Assembly (NCBI GenBank): GCA_021779955.1
Contig: JAJXZS010000009.1
Location: 1-46,410 of the forward strand
Direction: 5' to 3'
From: Chloroflexota bacterium
GTDB taxonomy: Bacteria > Chloroflexota > Anaerolineae > Anaerolineales > Anaerolineaceae
Length of the DNA: 46,410 bases
In this document: piece by piece, positions 25,156 to 35,440 of the stretch
Numbering within the stretch: position 1 is the stretch's first letter
Layout: the number at the start of each line of letters is the position of its first letter
Notes under the pieces: generated by a model
Seen by the model: the letters and a program-made list of their open reading frames with translations, nothing else
The model's database searches: none
Told to the model about the DNA's origin: nothing
Position numbers and translations under genes: made by a program

Positions 25156-28100
25156 TTAATTTCCCTGGTCTGCAACTTCTCCAAGCTCGATTTCAACTGT
25201 GTGCATCTTGCGGTCGTCCACCAGGCGGATCTTGTGATTCTTTTGAGCCACGCCGTCCAGGGTCACCGATTTCACTTTGCCGCTAACATGATTAGGATTG
25301 CTCACCCGGATATGATAGCCGGCAGATCCGTGCTTGTACTCGATCTCGTAGCCATCCCATTCGGGTGGAATGGCCGGATCGATGCTGAGAAAATTGCCGG
25401 CCTTCTTGAAGCCCAGCAGCCCTTCCACTCCCAGGCGATACATCCAGGCAGCAGAACCGCTGTACCAGGTCCACCCGCCCCTGCCCAGGTAAGGCGGCCG
25501 GCTGTAGATATCAGCACACATCACATAAGGTTCTACACGATACAGGTCGGCTTTCTCATTTGAATCCGCCATAAGGATCGGGTTGAGCTGTGAAAAGAGA
25601 GCGCCCGCCTGCCCGCCTTCGCCCAGCCTGGCAAACGCCCAGGTTGTCCAAATGGCTGCATGGGTATATTGTCCGCCATTCTCGCGTATTCCAGGAAAAT
25701 AACCTTTGATGTAGCCGGGGTCTCGAGCGGATTTGTCGAACGGAGGAGCGAACAGCAGGGAGAGCCGATTCTCAGGCTGCACCAGCCGTTCGAGGACAGA
25801 TTGCATCGCCTGCCGGCTGCGGTTTGCCTGGCCTGCCCCGCTCAGAACCGACCACGATTGAGCGATCGCATCGATCTGGCATTCCAAATCCAATTCGGAT
25901 CCGATTGGCGTACCGTCATCGAAATAAGCCCGCCTGTACCAGCCGCCGTCCCACGCGCTGCGCTCGATGGCTTCCGAATATTCTTTCGCTTTAGAGCGGT
26001 AACGACTTGCCGTCGATGCATCGCCGTGTTTCTCGCTGATCGCGGCGAAGCGTTCCAGCACGTCGCACAGGAACCAGCCCATCCACACGCTCTCGCCCCT
26101 GCCTTCCACGCCCACCCGGTTCAGGCCATCGTTCCAGTCGCCTGTGCCAATCAAAGGCAGTCCGTGTACTCCACTTGTGGCGCCTTTCTCGATCGCCCGC
26201 AGACAATGGTCGAGCAGCGTAAATGTTGCGTTTGTGTGGGAGTAATCGTTATAGCGTTCCAGCTCATCATCATTCAGCGGCGGGGCGTCCAGATACGGTA
26301 TCTTTTCTTCCAGGATGTCGGCGTCTCCGGTGGTTTCGACGTAGATGGCCGTTACGTAAGGCAGCCAGAGCAGATCGTCAGAGATGCGTGTGCGCACACC
26401 TCGGCTGAGAGGCGGGTGCCACCAGTGCAATACATCACCCTCGGTGAACTGGCGCTGAGCGGCATTGAGGATCTGCCCGCGCGCGATTGCCGGGTCTACA
26501 TGGAGAACAGAAAGCACATCCTGCAGTTGATCGCGGAAGCCGAAGGCGCCGCTGGGCTGATAGAATGCCGACCGTCCCCAGATGCGGCAGGAGAGCGCCT
26601 GGTAGAGCGTCCAGCGGTTGAGCAGGATATCGGTTTCGGGCTGCGGGGTATGCACCTGCAGCGTGCCAAGCAGATGATCCCAGAAGGCGTGCGTGCGCTG
26701 CAGAGCCGCGCCAACATTACTGGGATCATGGTACTTGCCCGCCAGGTTGAGGGCATCCTCTTTGTTACTTCCCTCGCCCAGGACAAAATAGAACTCCTCA
26801 CTCGCGCCTGGCAGCAGGTCGAGGTGGATCTGGAGGGCCGCGCAAGGGTCTTCGCCCGGAGTGAGCCGTGTTTCAAGGCCGATGCGCTGCAGTGCTGCAG
26901 GGTGTGCCCAATTACCTGCACGGCCAAGGAATTCGGCGCGGTCAGCCGTCAAACCGTGTAAAGATTTGCTTGCGGTGAGAAATGCGGTGCGCTGCCCGAA
27001 TTCGGCGTTGTAAGGATTGGTAGCCAGCAGGCAGGCATGAGACGTATCATATTCGGGAATGATGTAGGGCGCCGTGGACGCACGCGTCGTCCCAAGCACC
27101 CATTCGACATATTGGGTTGCCGTCACCCTGCGCGGCCTGTCGAGATCATTGTGCACTTTGACGTGGATGATCTTTACCGGATCTTCAGGGCTGGCGAAAA
27201 GTGTCAGCTGCTGCGTCAAACCATGCGAATGATGTTCGAAAATGGTATATCCTGCGCCGTGCCGTACTCGATAGGGTAAGCCATCGCCGGCGGGTAACGG
27301 CGTCGCGGACCATACTTCGCCGTTTTCTTCGTCCCTGAAATAGAGGACTTCACCTGTCGGGTCGGTCACGGGATCGTTCGACCAGGGTGTCAGACGGTTT
27401 TCACCGCTGTTGATCGACCATGTCGTCTGGCTGCCGCTCTCGCTGACCATGAAACCAAATTTTGGATAACCGATAATATTGACCCATGGAGCGGGTGTGT
27501 GTTTGCCCGCAGGAAGGTCGATGACATATTCATGACCATCCAAGTTGAATCCGCCGTATCCATTGAAGAATTGCAGTTCTTCCAGTTTCGGGAGGGTGCC
27601 CTCTTCGTAAGCCGGGATCGTTCCTTCGGACGGCCGGGTAAAACTGAACTCGGGCAAATGATGCACCTGATAGGGATACGGGGGCATCTGATCATGGAGC
27701 GAACCCTTTTCGCCTTTGAGAATGTATTTTGCAGCAGTCTGCAATAACACGGCTTCATCGGCGTTGATTTGATCGGCATAGAGGATGAAAATACCTCCAC
27801 GCTGATTGAGCATCTGCTCAAGATTCATGCGGCTCACGGTGCGGTGGAGAATACCGTTCAGCTCCGCTCCATATTCGGTACGCTGCCTGTTCAAGATAAC
27901 CACATCGACTGAAAACCGGCGGCTGCGCATGAAATCCTGCACCTGCAGGATTTCGCGCACAAGATCGACATGTTTGGCATCTTCGATCTCGACGAGAATG
28001 ATCGGATAGTCTCCTGAAATACCGAAACGCCACAGCCCCGATTGTCCAAGCCGGTTTGCAGATATGATCTCCGGCGCAGCGCGTACGAGTTTGAACGGGT

Positions 28101-31100
28101 AGAGCATCGCAGAGAGAATTTGCATCGTGTCTTCGAGGAGCTGCGATGTAACTCCCTTTTTCCCCATCCACGCCTGCATTGCCAGGTCGGCATGATGATA
28201 TGTGCGTTCGATGAGCGGCCAAAGGCTGTAGCGGGCTGCCATCGCCAGAATGCCCTCGCGGCTGTCAGCAGCAAAAGTAAGATAGGCTACTTCTGCGCTT
28301 GCATGCGGGTGAAGATCGAGTTCATGCCCGAGCGAAAAGATCGGGTCGAGCGTGGCTCCGCTTGTCCCGCTCAAGTAGGCGTCATTTGTGAGGGCAGCCG
28401 GCGCCCGCGTGCTGCCTCCGCGCCCGATGAATTGCCTCCGGTCTGCTTCGTATCGAATGTTTAGCTGATGAGGGTTGGTGCCTTCCAGGCTTTCGACCAC
28501 CAGCATGTGCCCCAGGTACACGGGTTTTTCGTCATTCGAGCGCAACCGCCGGGTGAAAATCTGCAAATTGTATTGAGGTACAAATTCGCTATCGATAAAT
28601 AGCTTGTTGAACGCTGGGTGGCGTGTATCGCCGGCTTGCTGCGTGAGAATGACCTCGCCGTAGGAGGTTAGACGCAAATTTACCGGCTTGTTGCCAGCGT
28701 TGTGCAGATGTACGCGCCGAATCTCCACGGGGTCGTCTGACGCGACGGTCACTTCCATCGTGGAAAAGATATTTTCCTCAGAGCGCCGGTACACAGCCAT
28801 ATGCGGGAAATAAGTGACCTGAACGTTGGAGGCGTCACCCGGGATGGGCTGATGCCCTGCAGACCACAGCCTGCCATAAGAGATTTTGCCATTGCGGCTG
28901 TGCTCAAGCTGCTGAATGTAGATCCAGGTTCCCCAGGAATCAAGCGCCGGGTCAGCCTGCCAGCGGGTCAGGTCGATGTCGCGCCAGGTACTGTACCCGC
29001 TACCCATATTGGAGATCAGAACGCTGTAGTCCCCGTTGGACAGCAGGTTCGCTTGCGGAATGGCAGATTGCACAGGCACATTCCAGGGGGCAATTTGCGT
29101 CGACGAAGTGGCGATCCGTTGAAAGCCTTTGACTTCACCTGCGAAAGGATTCTGCACGGGCGGCGCCTGGGGAATCTGTTCCTGCAGCAACAACTCCACG
29201 CTCTGGATGCGCGGATCGGAGTGCATGCGTCTGACCATGATGTCGTTTTGGAAATAATTGACGAGCGCCATCATGATCATGCCCTGGTGGTGAGCCATGT
29301 ATTCCTTCACGATCTCCGACTTCACACCCGGCGGCAACCGGCTGCTGGTGAAATCGATCGATTCATACAATCCGTAGAGGCCGTAGCAGTTGCGCGCTAT
29401 AAGGTTGGTCAGGTTCCTGGCCACGGCGGGAGCATCATAGCGGATCGCCAAGAGCGAAGCATAAGGAGCGACCACAAGGTCATCCGCCAGGCCGCGCTTG
29501 AAACCGAGACCCGGAACGCCGAACGCGCGGTACTGGTAATTTTGATTGGGGTCGAAGCGGTAGAACCCTGCCTCAGAGATGCCCCATGGGACGCCCTTGC
29601 TCCTTCCGTAATTGATCTGATGGGTAACAACCACATGGGCGCTGTTGTCCAAAAGAGTGTTTGGAAACGCCCGCAAGAACAGGGGCGACAGCAGATATTC
29701 GAACATCGTTGCGCTCCAGGAGAGGAGCACGTATTCACCTTCGACCCGGGTCAGCGGACGTCCAAGCTGCAGCCAGTGCGAATGCGGGACGTCTCCTTTC
29801 GCCAGGGCAATGATGGAGGCAATTCGAGCTTCAGACGCCAGAAGATCGTAGTGATTGTTATCGAGCATGCCGGCATCGAGATTGTAGCCATTGTGGAAAA
29901 CCCGCCTTTGCGGGTTGTAGAGGAATTGGAAATCCATTTCATCGACGAATCGTTCAGCCTGGGTAGCCAGCGTTGCATAATTGCTGACCAGCGATTCTGC
30001 ATTGAAGGCCGCCTGTGCCAGCGCCGTATCAATCCGTTCGACCCAGTCCTGGGCTTCACGGACAAGTGCCTGGTCGATCACCGGTTCCCCGCTTTTGACA
30101 TCCGTCTCAAGGCTGTAGGGATTGCCATTCAACCGCCGGCGGAGTTCACCCGTCTGGCTCATGGCACTCATTGCCAGGTTGCCGATCCTTCCAAGAAGCG
30201 GGTTGTAAGGCAGGTTGTTTCTCAAGGTATTGACCGTCTCTGCAATCTCGCCCTGCTTGAGCAGCTGCGGTGTGCCTTCCAATAAACCGATCCATGGCAC
30301 CAGTTCATCGAGAGTGCGCTGGATGGCCTGATGGTTGCGGTTCACCTGGGCAGCAACCTCTTCCAATTCACGCAACGCGTCGAGGGTGAGGGCAGAGCTT
30401 CCCGCAGACACCAATTCGCCCAGGCGCTGCGAGACATCGATCCAAAATGAGCCTTTCGCCTCCTGGAACAGGTCGTACCACTGTGCGGGCTCGGTTCGAA
30501 CCGCGAGAATGCGGTCGTGCATACGCCCGATCCGGTTGGTGATCTCTCTCACCTGCCCCGCCACTTCGCCTTTTCCCATACCCTCAAGAACTTCGCCCAG
30601 GGTGGACAGCGTATCGAGGTAGCCACGCCAGAGATCCCAGCGGAAAATCAGCGCGTTGGGCATGGCCTTACAAGCCTGGGCTATGACGACCAAACTGGCT
30701 GCAAGATTACCGCTGTCGACGGTGGAGATATAGCGCGGAATCAGCGGCTTCAAAGTCAGCGTATCGTACCAATTGAGAAAATGGCCACGAAAGCGTTCCA
30801 ACTGATCGAGTGTTTCGAGCGTGGTGGTGAGCCGTGTGGATAACCCAAGCTGATCGAGATATCCAAAATCGAATGCAGCCAGAGTCGACGTGAGCAGGAG
30901 GCCGATATTCGACGGTGAAGTCTGGTGGGCGATGATCCCCACCGGCGATTCCTGAAAATGATCGGGCGGCAGCCAGTGATCTTCAGGCCCTACAAACCGC
31001 TCGAAGAACCCCCATGTACGACGCGCCACCCGCCGGAAGAGGTCGGCTTCTTCATCGCCCAGTGGAATGCGCTTATGAACGATTTGCCTGTCGATGCGCT

Positions 31101-34056
31101 GCGCAATCCATGGCGAAACCATCCATACCACGAGAATTGGAATGGCATATTTCAACGACGGAGCCATGCCATTACCGGTAAGGCCGTAGACGAGCTGGAT
31201 TCCAGCCCCAAGGATCACTGCCATGATCGAAGAAACGCTCATCTTGAGCCAGACTTCATTGCGGTGCGTTTCCAGCCCAAGCAGCTTTGCCGATTGAGCT
31301 GCCGTGGTCCATTGCAGCAGGTAGCGATGGCTGATGAACAGGCGGTAGAGCGCCGTGAAGATAGCATCCGCCGCGTTGTACGCCTCATAAGGTAAAAACG
31401 CGATGGCAAGCAGCCAACGGAAGAAATCCCATTTGGATGCGTGGAAAGCTGCCCCAGGGTTCTTACCGCCTGTTGTCTGGATGACGCCGCCAATCAAGCT
31501 GGTAAGAAGCGGGATTCCAAGCGAAAGGCCCAGGATCGTCAGCCAGAACCAGGCTTTCGAAGGCATGCCAATAATTCCAAGGATGAAGATCACAACGAGC
31601 GCAGGCGAGAGCAGCGAGCGGATGAGGTTGTCGAACATTTTCCAGCGGTCGATCGTAGAGAATCGAACACCAAATTTGCCAGGCGTAAACAGCCAGGGCA
31701 GAAGCTGCCAATCTCCGCGGATCCACCGCTGCTGACGCTTTATATGCACAAAATAATTCGACGGATAATCCTCGACAAGCGTAATATCGGTGACCAATCC
31801 CGCCCGCCCCATGATCCCTTCAAGCAGATCGTGACTGAGCACGCTGTTGTCTGGAATATGATGGTTGACGCTGCGCTCGAAGGCATCGACGTCGTAAATG
31901 CCCTTGCCGACGTAACTCCCCTCGCCAAAAAGGTCCTGGTAGGCATTGGAGACGGCGCGCGTGTACAGGTCGAGCCCGGTGTCGCCGGCAAAGATACGCG
32001 TAAACAACGAGAAATTCGTGCTGCGGGGGTGAATCTCCATACGCGGCTGCAATATGGTGTAGCCTTCCACAACTCTGCCATTCTCATCCGCGAACCTGGC
32101 ATGGTTTACAGGATGCGCCAGGGTACCCACCAGTCTGCGCGCTGCCCCGTGCGGAAGCACCGTATCGGCATCCAGGGTGATCACAAAGTGTACGTTCTTG
32201 AGTACGTCGAAATTACCTGCTCCGCCGGCAACCGCCTGGAAGGAAAGATCCTCCGCTCCACGTAAGAGCCCATCCAGTTCGTGGAGCTTGCCGCGTTTCC
32301 GCTCCCAGCCCATCCATTTACCTTCAGCCGCGTTCCATACTCGTTTGCGGTGGAACAGGTAGAAAATGCGCACGTCCTCCACCAATGACGCCGGGATCTG
32401 CTCGTCGTTTTGTATGCTCTCGACTTCGAACACCTCAACAGTGGTGTCGTCGAGGTTCGAGTGGCTGCTGGGGATTGCCCGCCGGTATTTGAAGTTCAGC
32501 TTTTCGACGGCGGCTTGCGCATACTGAACCAGTCCCTCATCTTCAGGCAGCGATTCGCTGTCTGCATCCGGATAATCGGTCAGGAGTCCGAACAGCAATC
32601 CCGGCTCAGGATTATGCAGGAAATGCATCTCCATCTGGCGGATCAGGCTGTCGACGTCCTCACGACTGCCGATCAACGCAGGGATCACGATCAGTGTCTC
32701 GAACGGATCAGGAATCGCATCTCTGAACTTCATCTTCGGCAGAAAGCTGGGCTTCATCAGGAGTGTAATCAGCCAGTTGATCAAGCTGGAAGAAGCTGTG
32801 AGGATGGGAACAAGGACTGCCAGGCCAAGTAAAACGGTCAATATCCAGCGAATCGCAGTGCTCGAAGAGAATTCGACAGGCACGCGCACTTCAAGCAGGA
32901 TGAGGGAGAGAAAAACAAGGCTCAAAAAGATTATTGCTGTGAGATACAGCGGTCTTGAATGGTGCAGCACCCAGCGTTTGATGCCAGTCCATGTATCACT
33001 CTTGTAGCCGATCTTGTCTTCGAGAAGCCTCTTCTCTTTGCCGATCAGGTATTCACCAACATGAAACGCTGGATGCTCGAGAGCTTCCTCGAAAAGATTC
33101 TCTTCATGAGTGCCTGTGCGTCCGGTTTGCGCTTTTGCATCGCCCGCCAGGGTAAGCGCCTGTTCGGCAATGCGCTGCTCGTCCAACCCGGTTGCAAGAG
33201 CGAGCCGCTCTATCCGAGTACGATAGACGTTTCGCGTTCCAAAATCCATCAACGAGTAGATACCGGCAGGGTCTTTGCGTAAAGTCTGCTCCAACTTGCT
33301 TACCGATTCGAAATAATCGTTCCAGTCCTGCTCGGTGATCGAGCGCAAGCTCAAGATGATATTGGCGACGATACCGCTGGATTGAACGTCATCCGCAGCC
33401 ATCGATGCGCCGGCAAATGGTTCAGAGATCCCGGAAAACTGACGGAGATAAGGGGGGATCTCCGGCGCAACCTGCGGGTGGATGATCCCGACGAGGGTGT
33501 GCGCCAGGGCTTCGATGAGGCTATAGCGCAAAAAGATTGGTACCGCCCACAATTCTCCCATTGTCAGGGCCACCGTATCCTGCACCTCGAGGAGAATGGT
33601 CTGCAAATCGATGACATTCAAAGCAAAAGATTGGGTGTAGAGCACCGCGCGGACGATGGCATAGATGCGGGGGTATCCTCCAAGCGCACCGCCTGCGAGT
33701 TTGGGCAATTGACGATAATATCCCCGGGGAAGGTCTTGCTCGATCTGTTGTCCGGCCTGCTGAATGATATAGAAATTATCGAGCATCCATTCCGAAGCAA
33801 GGCTTAAGGTGAGGTCACGCTCGGAGGCGTCGCGGAAGTAGGCGTGCGCTTTCACCAACCAGGCACGGTACCGATCCAGGTCTCTTCCACCCAGAATAAG
33901 CTTTCTCTCCGCCGGCTTCGAAGAAGGGACGGTAGCGGCATATTCCTTAATAATCGCATCGATCAGGTCTTTTCTTTGGTGCAGTTCTGTCGTTGCCGAA
34001 GTTGCCCCCGAGAGGTTTGCCTGATCCCGGGTGCTGGTCGCCACATCATCGGGCAT
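25156..34056 (-). CDS. Cyclic beta-1,2-glucan synthase (NdvB/ChvB/Cgs-like)
   Basis: A 2966-residue membrane enzyme that should build, cyclise and trim beta-1,2-glucan from UDP-glucose. Order: cytoplasmic N-terminus; two hydrophobic segments (about 369-430); GT84 glucosyltransferase (446-790) with DADTVLPHG near 629 and QRQQRWIRGDWQLLPW near 777; further hydrophobic segments (808-985); glucoamylase-like domain (about 1015-1605; the GH189-type cyclising domain) with NGYNLDAGMLDNNHYDLLASE and YMAHHQGMIMMAL; beta-sandwich regions near 1700 and 2210; and a C-terminal GH94 domain with FGFRDQLQDVLSVLH and GTGDWNDGLNRVG, where Asp2643 matches the GH94 general acid. Known Cgs proteins are about 2800-2900 residues, so it is full length. 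GGGAGAAG precedes ATG 34056, two bases after the stress-protein stop. Whether the product is cyclic cannot be read from sequence. Confidence 0.92.
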   Translation of the reverse strand: MPDDVATSTRDQANLSGATSATTELHQRKDLIDAIIKEYAATVPSSKPAERKLILGGRDLDRYRAWLVKAHAYFRDASERDLTLSLASEWMLDNFYIIQQAGQQIEQDLPRGYYRQLPKLAGGALGGYPRIYAIVRAVLYTQSFALNVIDLQTILLEVQDTVALTMGELWAVPIFLRYSLIEALAHTLVGIIHPQVAPEIPPYLRQFSGISEPFAGASMAADDVQSSGIVANIILSLRSITEQDWNDYFESVSKLEQTLRKDPAGIYSLMDFGTRNVYRTRIERLALATGLDEQRIAEQALTLAGDAKAQTGRTGTHEENLFEEALEHPAFHVGEYLIGKEKRLLEDKIGYKSDTWTGIKRWVLHHSRPLYLTAIIFLSLVFLSLILLEVRVPVEFSSSTAIRWILTVLLGLAVLVPILTASSSLINWLITLLMKPSFLPKMKFRDAIPDPFETLIVIPALIGSREDVDSLIRQMEMHFLHNPEPGLLFGLLTDYPDADSESLPEDEGLVQYAQAAVEKLNFKYRRAIPSSHSNLDDTTVEVFEVESIQNDEQIPASLVEDVRIFYLFHRKRVWNAAEGKWMGWERKRGKLHELDGLLRGAEDLSFQAVAGGAGNFDVLKNVHFVITLDADTVLPHGAARRLVGTLAHPVNHARFADENGRVVEGYTILQPRMEIHPRSTNFSLFTRIFAGDTGLDLYTRAVSNAYQDLFGEGSYVGKGIYDVDAFERSVNHHIPDNSVLSHDLLEGIMGRAGLVTDITLVEDYPSNYFVHIKRQQRWIRGDWQLLPWLFTPGKFGVRFSTIDRWKMFDNLIRSLLSPALVVIFILGIIGMPSKAWFWLTILGLSLGIPLLTSLIGGVIQTTGGKNPGAAFHASKWDFFRWLLAIAFLPYEAYNAADAIFTALYRLFISHRYLLQWTTAAQSAKLLGLETHRNEVWLKMSVSSIMAVILGAGIQLVYGLTGNGMAPSLKYAIPILVVWMVSPWIAQRIDRQIVHKRIPLGDEEADLFRRVARRTWGFFERFVGPEDHWLPPDHFQESPVGIIAHQTSPSNIGLLLTSTLAAFDFGYLDQLGLSTRLTTTLETLDQLERFRGHFLNWYDTLTLKPLIPRYISTVDSGNLAASLVVIAQACKAMPNALIFRWDLWRGYLDTLSTLGEVLEGMGKGEVAGQVREITNRIGRMHDRILAVRTEPAQWYDLFQEAKGSFWIDVSQRLGELVSAGSSALTLDALRELEEVAAQVNRNHQAIQRTLDELVPWIGLLEGTPQLLKQGEIAETVNTLRNNLPYNPLLGRIGNLAMSAMSQTGELRRRLNGNPYSLETDVKSGEPVIDQALVREAQDWVERIDTALAQAAFNAESLVSNYATLATQAERFVDEMDFQFLYNPQRRVFHNGYNLDAGMLDNNHYDLLASEARIASIIALAKGDVPHSHWLQLGRPLTRVEGEYVLLSWSATMFEYLLSPLFLRAFPNTLLDNSAHVVVTHQINYGRSKGVPWGISEAGFYRFDPNQNYQYRAFGVPGLGFKRGLADDLVVAPYASLLAIRYDAPAVARNLTNLIARNCYGLYGLYESIDFTSSRLPPGVKSEIVKEYMAHHQGMIMMALVNYFQNDIMVRRMHSDPRIQSVELLLQEQIPQAPPVQNPFAGEVKGFQRIATSSTQIAPWNVPVQSAIPQANLLSNGDYSVLISNMGSGYSTWRDIDLTRWQADPALDSWGTWIYIQQLEHSRNGKISYGRLWSAGHQPIPGDASNVQVTYFPHMAVYRRSEENIFSTMEVTVASDDPVEIRRVHLHNAGNKPVNLRLTSYGEVILTQQAGDTRHPAFNKLFIDSEFVPQYNLQIFTRRLRSNDEKPVYLGHMLVVESLEGTNPHQLNIRYEADRRQFIGRGGSTRAPAALTNDAYLSGTSGATLDPIFSLGHELDLHPHASAEVAYLTFAADSREGILAMAARYSLWPLIERTYHHADLAMQAWMGKKGVTSQLLEDTMQILSAMLYPFKLVRAAPEIISANRLGQSGLWRFGISGDYPIILVEIEDAKHVDLVREILQVQDFMRSRRFSVDVVILNRQRTEYGAELNGILHRTVSRMNLEQMLNQRGGIFILYADQINADEAVLLQTAAKYILKGEKGSLHDQMPPYPYQVHHLPEFSFTRPSEGTIPAYEEGTLPKLEELQFFNGYGGFNLDGHEYVIDLPAGKHTPAPWVNIIGYPKFGFMVSESGSQTTWSINSGENRLTPWSNDPVTDPTGEVLYFRDEENGEVWSATPLPAGDGLPYRVRHGAGYTIFEHHSHGLTQQLTLFASPEDPVKIIHVKVHNDLDRPRRVTATQYVEWVLGTTRASTAPYIIPEYDTSHACLLATNPYNAEFGQRTAFLTASKSLHGLTADRAEFLGRAGNWAHPAALQRIGLETRLTPGEDPCAALQIHLDLLPGASEEFYFVLGEGSNKEDALNLAGKYHDPSNVGAALQRTHAFWDHLLGTLQVHTPQPETDILLNRWTLYQALSCRIWGRSAFYQPSGAFGFRDQLQDVLSVLHVDPAIARGQILNAAQRQFTEGDVLHWWHPPLSRGVRTRISDDLLWLPYVTAIYVETTGDADILEEKIPYLDAPPLNDDELERYNDYSHTNATFTLLDHCLRAIEKGATSGVHGLPLIGTGDWNDGLNRVGVEGRGESVWMGWFLCDVLERFAAISEKHGDASTASRYRSKAKEYSEAIERSAWDGGWYRRAYFDDGTPIGSELDLECQIDAIAQSWSVLSGAGQANRSRQAMQSVLERLVQPENRLSLLFAPPFDKSARDPGYIKGYFPGIRENGGQYTHAAIWTTWAFARLGEGGQAGALFSQLNPILMADSNEKADLYRVEPYVMCADIYSRPPYLGRGGWTWYSGSAAWMYRLGVEGLLGFKKAGNFLSIDPAIPPEWDGYEIEYKHGSAGYHIRVSNPNHVSGKVKSVTLDGVAQKNHKIRLVDDRKMHTVEIELGEVADQGN

Positions 34057-34058
34057 GC

Positions 34059-35075
34059 TTATCTTCTCCCGGACTGCTCAGCCGCGAGTTCCGCTGCGCT
34101 TAGTTGCACTTGCGAACGCGGAAGGTCCTGAATCACAAGCAAGGGCTTCTCTCCATGTTCGATATAGTTCCGGGTCACTGTACCGTAAGGCCAGGTGCCC
34201 TTGCCCGAATAGCCGTGAGCACACAGGATCACAAGGTCGATATCCGGTTGGTCGGCCAGTTCATGGATCGTGGTTGCGACACTGGTGCCTTCGACAATCG
34301 AGGTCTCAATTTGAACGGGAAGGCGTTCCTTCATTTCGTCGAGGTACTTGCCGACAGCCAGCCGGCTGACTTTGGATAGCTGATCGAGAATCTTTGTAAT
34401 CTCAGGGGGAAAAGGCTCGGCAAGAGGCATTTCAGGCGGGCGAATCACTGCTGCGAGGATGAGCTTTGATTTTTCCGCGCTGGCAATTTTCGACATCTCA
34501 CCTCGCGTAAGCTCCACCGCCGCCGTGATCGAGCACTCCGCCCTGCGAGAACAATCGATGGGCAGCAATATCTTTCGATATCGCTCGATAATATCGGTTG
34601 TGTTCGCCCTGTCGTACGAACGAATGATCAGCACCGGCAGATAGATCAGATTGATCACCTTCTGCGTTACACTGCTGAGATTCCAACGGCTCAAGCCGCC
34701 TGCGCCGTGCGTGCTGATGACCACCAAGTCGATATTTTCACCATGCGCAAAATCGACGATGTTTTCTGCAGCTTTGCCCTCGCGCACATGGTACTCCACC
34801 CTGCTCTTTCCTTCCTCTTCGGCAGCCGGCGGAATCTCTCCAAGATGCTCTCGTATGCGTGTGGCGATTCCCTTCAGATACATGTCTGCCTCAGCCTTGC
34901 GAATTTGCCAGCCCAACGGTTCAACATTTTGGGTCGATTCGCGTTCATCGGGCGGATCCAAAACCTGCAAGAGAAATATCTTGGCGTTAAAGATGCGGGA
35001 AAATAGCTCCGCATGCGGGATTGCACCTTCCGCCAATGACGAGCCATCCAATGGAACCAGGATTCGCGTGAACAT
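34059..35075 (-). CDS. Tandem-domain universal stress protein
   Basis: A 338-residue protein with two UspA domains. The first begins MFTRILVPLDGSSLAEGAIPHA and has VVISTHGAGGLSRWNLSSVTQKV; the second begins near RYRKILLPIDCSRRAEC and has LVILCAHGYSGKGTWPYGTVT, which fits the ATP-binding G-x2-G-x9-G-S/T pattern. The ATG at 35075 has GGAG eight bases before it; the frame opens six codons earlier at 35093. It is the first gene of an operon with the glucan synthase, ending two bases before it. Such proteins bind ATP or act as stress sensors; here it may tie glucan production to stress or energy state, which is inference from context alone. Confidence 0.9.
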   Translation of the reverse strand: MFTRILVPLDGSSLAEGAIPHAELFSRIFNAKIFLLQVLDPPDERESTQNVEPLGWQIRKAEADMYLKGIATRIREHLGEIPPAAEEEGKSRVEYHVREGKAAENIVDFAHGENIDLVVISTHGAGGLSRWNLSSVTQKVINLIYLPVLIIRSYDRANTTDIIERYRKILLPIDCSRRAECSITAAVELTRGEMSKIASAEKSKLILAAVIRPPEMPLAEPFPPEITKILDQLSKVSRLAVGKYLDEMKERLPVQIETSIVEGTSVATTIHELADQPDIDLVILCAHGYSGKGTWPYGTVTRNYIEHGEKPLLVIQDLPRSQVQLSAAELAAEQSGRR

Positions 35076-35123
35076 CTCAACAACTCCGATCAATAATCAC
35101 TCATGACCAAAACCTCAAATCGG

Positions 35124-35136
35124 CGATGAATCATCG
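35124..35136. promoter_or_regulatory. Small palindrome upstream of the stress protein-glucan synthase operon
   Basis: CGATGA-A-TCATCG is a perfect 6-1-6 inverted repeat, 49 bases upstream of the stress-protein ATG and downstream of a possible TATACT -10 box. It could be an operator. No regulator gene lies next to it. Confidence 0.3.
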
Positions 35137-35323
35137 ATCCCCCACATTCATATCCTTTTAGTATACGATATTTTATGTTCTATTTATCCATTTCAACCTG
35201 TTGCACGCGGCTTTCCTTTCAATATTTCTCTGTTCAATTCGCGACGCTCCAACAGATACTTCAGCCAGCTTTTAACACTCCTCAAATTTCAAAGTGCTAC
35301 CATCTCATTAGTAGTTTAGCGTC

Positions 35324-35346
35324 AGTTCATTAACCGTGAATGAACT
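35324..35346. promoter_or_regulatory. Hairpin/inverted repeat upstream of phhB
   Basis: AGTTCATT (35324-35331) and AATGAACT (35339-35346) form eight perfect pairs around a seven-base loop, about 95 bases before phhB. It may be an operator or part of the leader. There is no U tract. Confidence 0.4.
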
Positions 35347-35440
35347 AGCGCCGAATTGAATTGCGCCAATAACGAAACCGTTTCAATCGAAAGCTTCAGA
35401 CGTATCGGCGCAAGGCAAGATCTGAAGAATAGGAGTTCGA

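Larger units (their letters stand above)
35107..35430. other. Divergent intergenic region between the stress protein and phhB genes
   Basis: No coding sequence is supported. The stretch is AT-rich. It has a TATACT that could be a -10 for the minus-strand stress-protein operon near 35161-35166, a 13-base palindrome and a hairpin (listed separately). Promoters for both directions must lie here, but I cannot point to convincing -35 boxes. Confidence 0.5.

Noticed and set aside
25660-30285. Plus-strand frames of 433 and 494 codons (25660-26961 and 28801-30285) opposite the glucan synthase
   Set aside because: No recognisable domains, odd composition (many Arg, His, Cys) and full overlap with a well-supported gene on the other strand.
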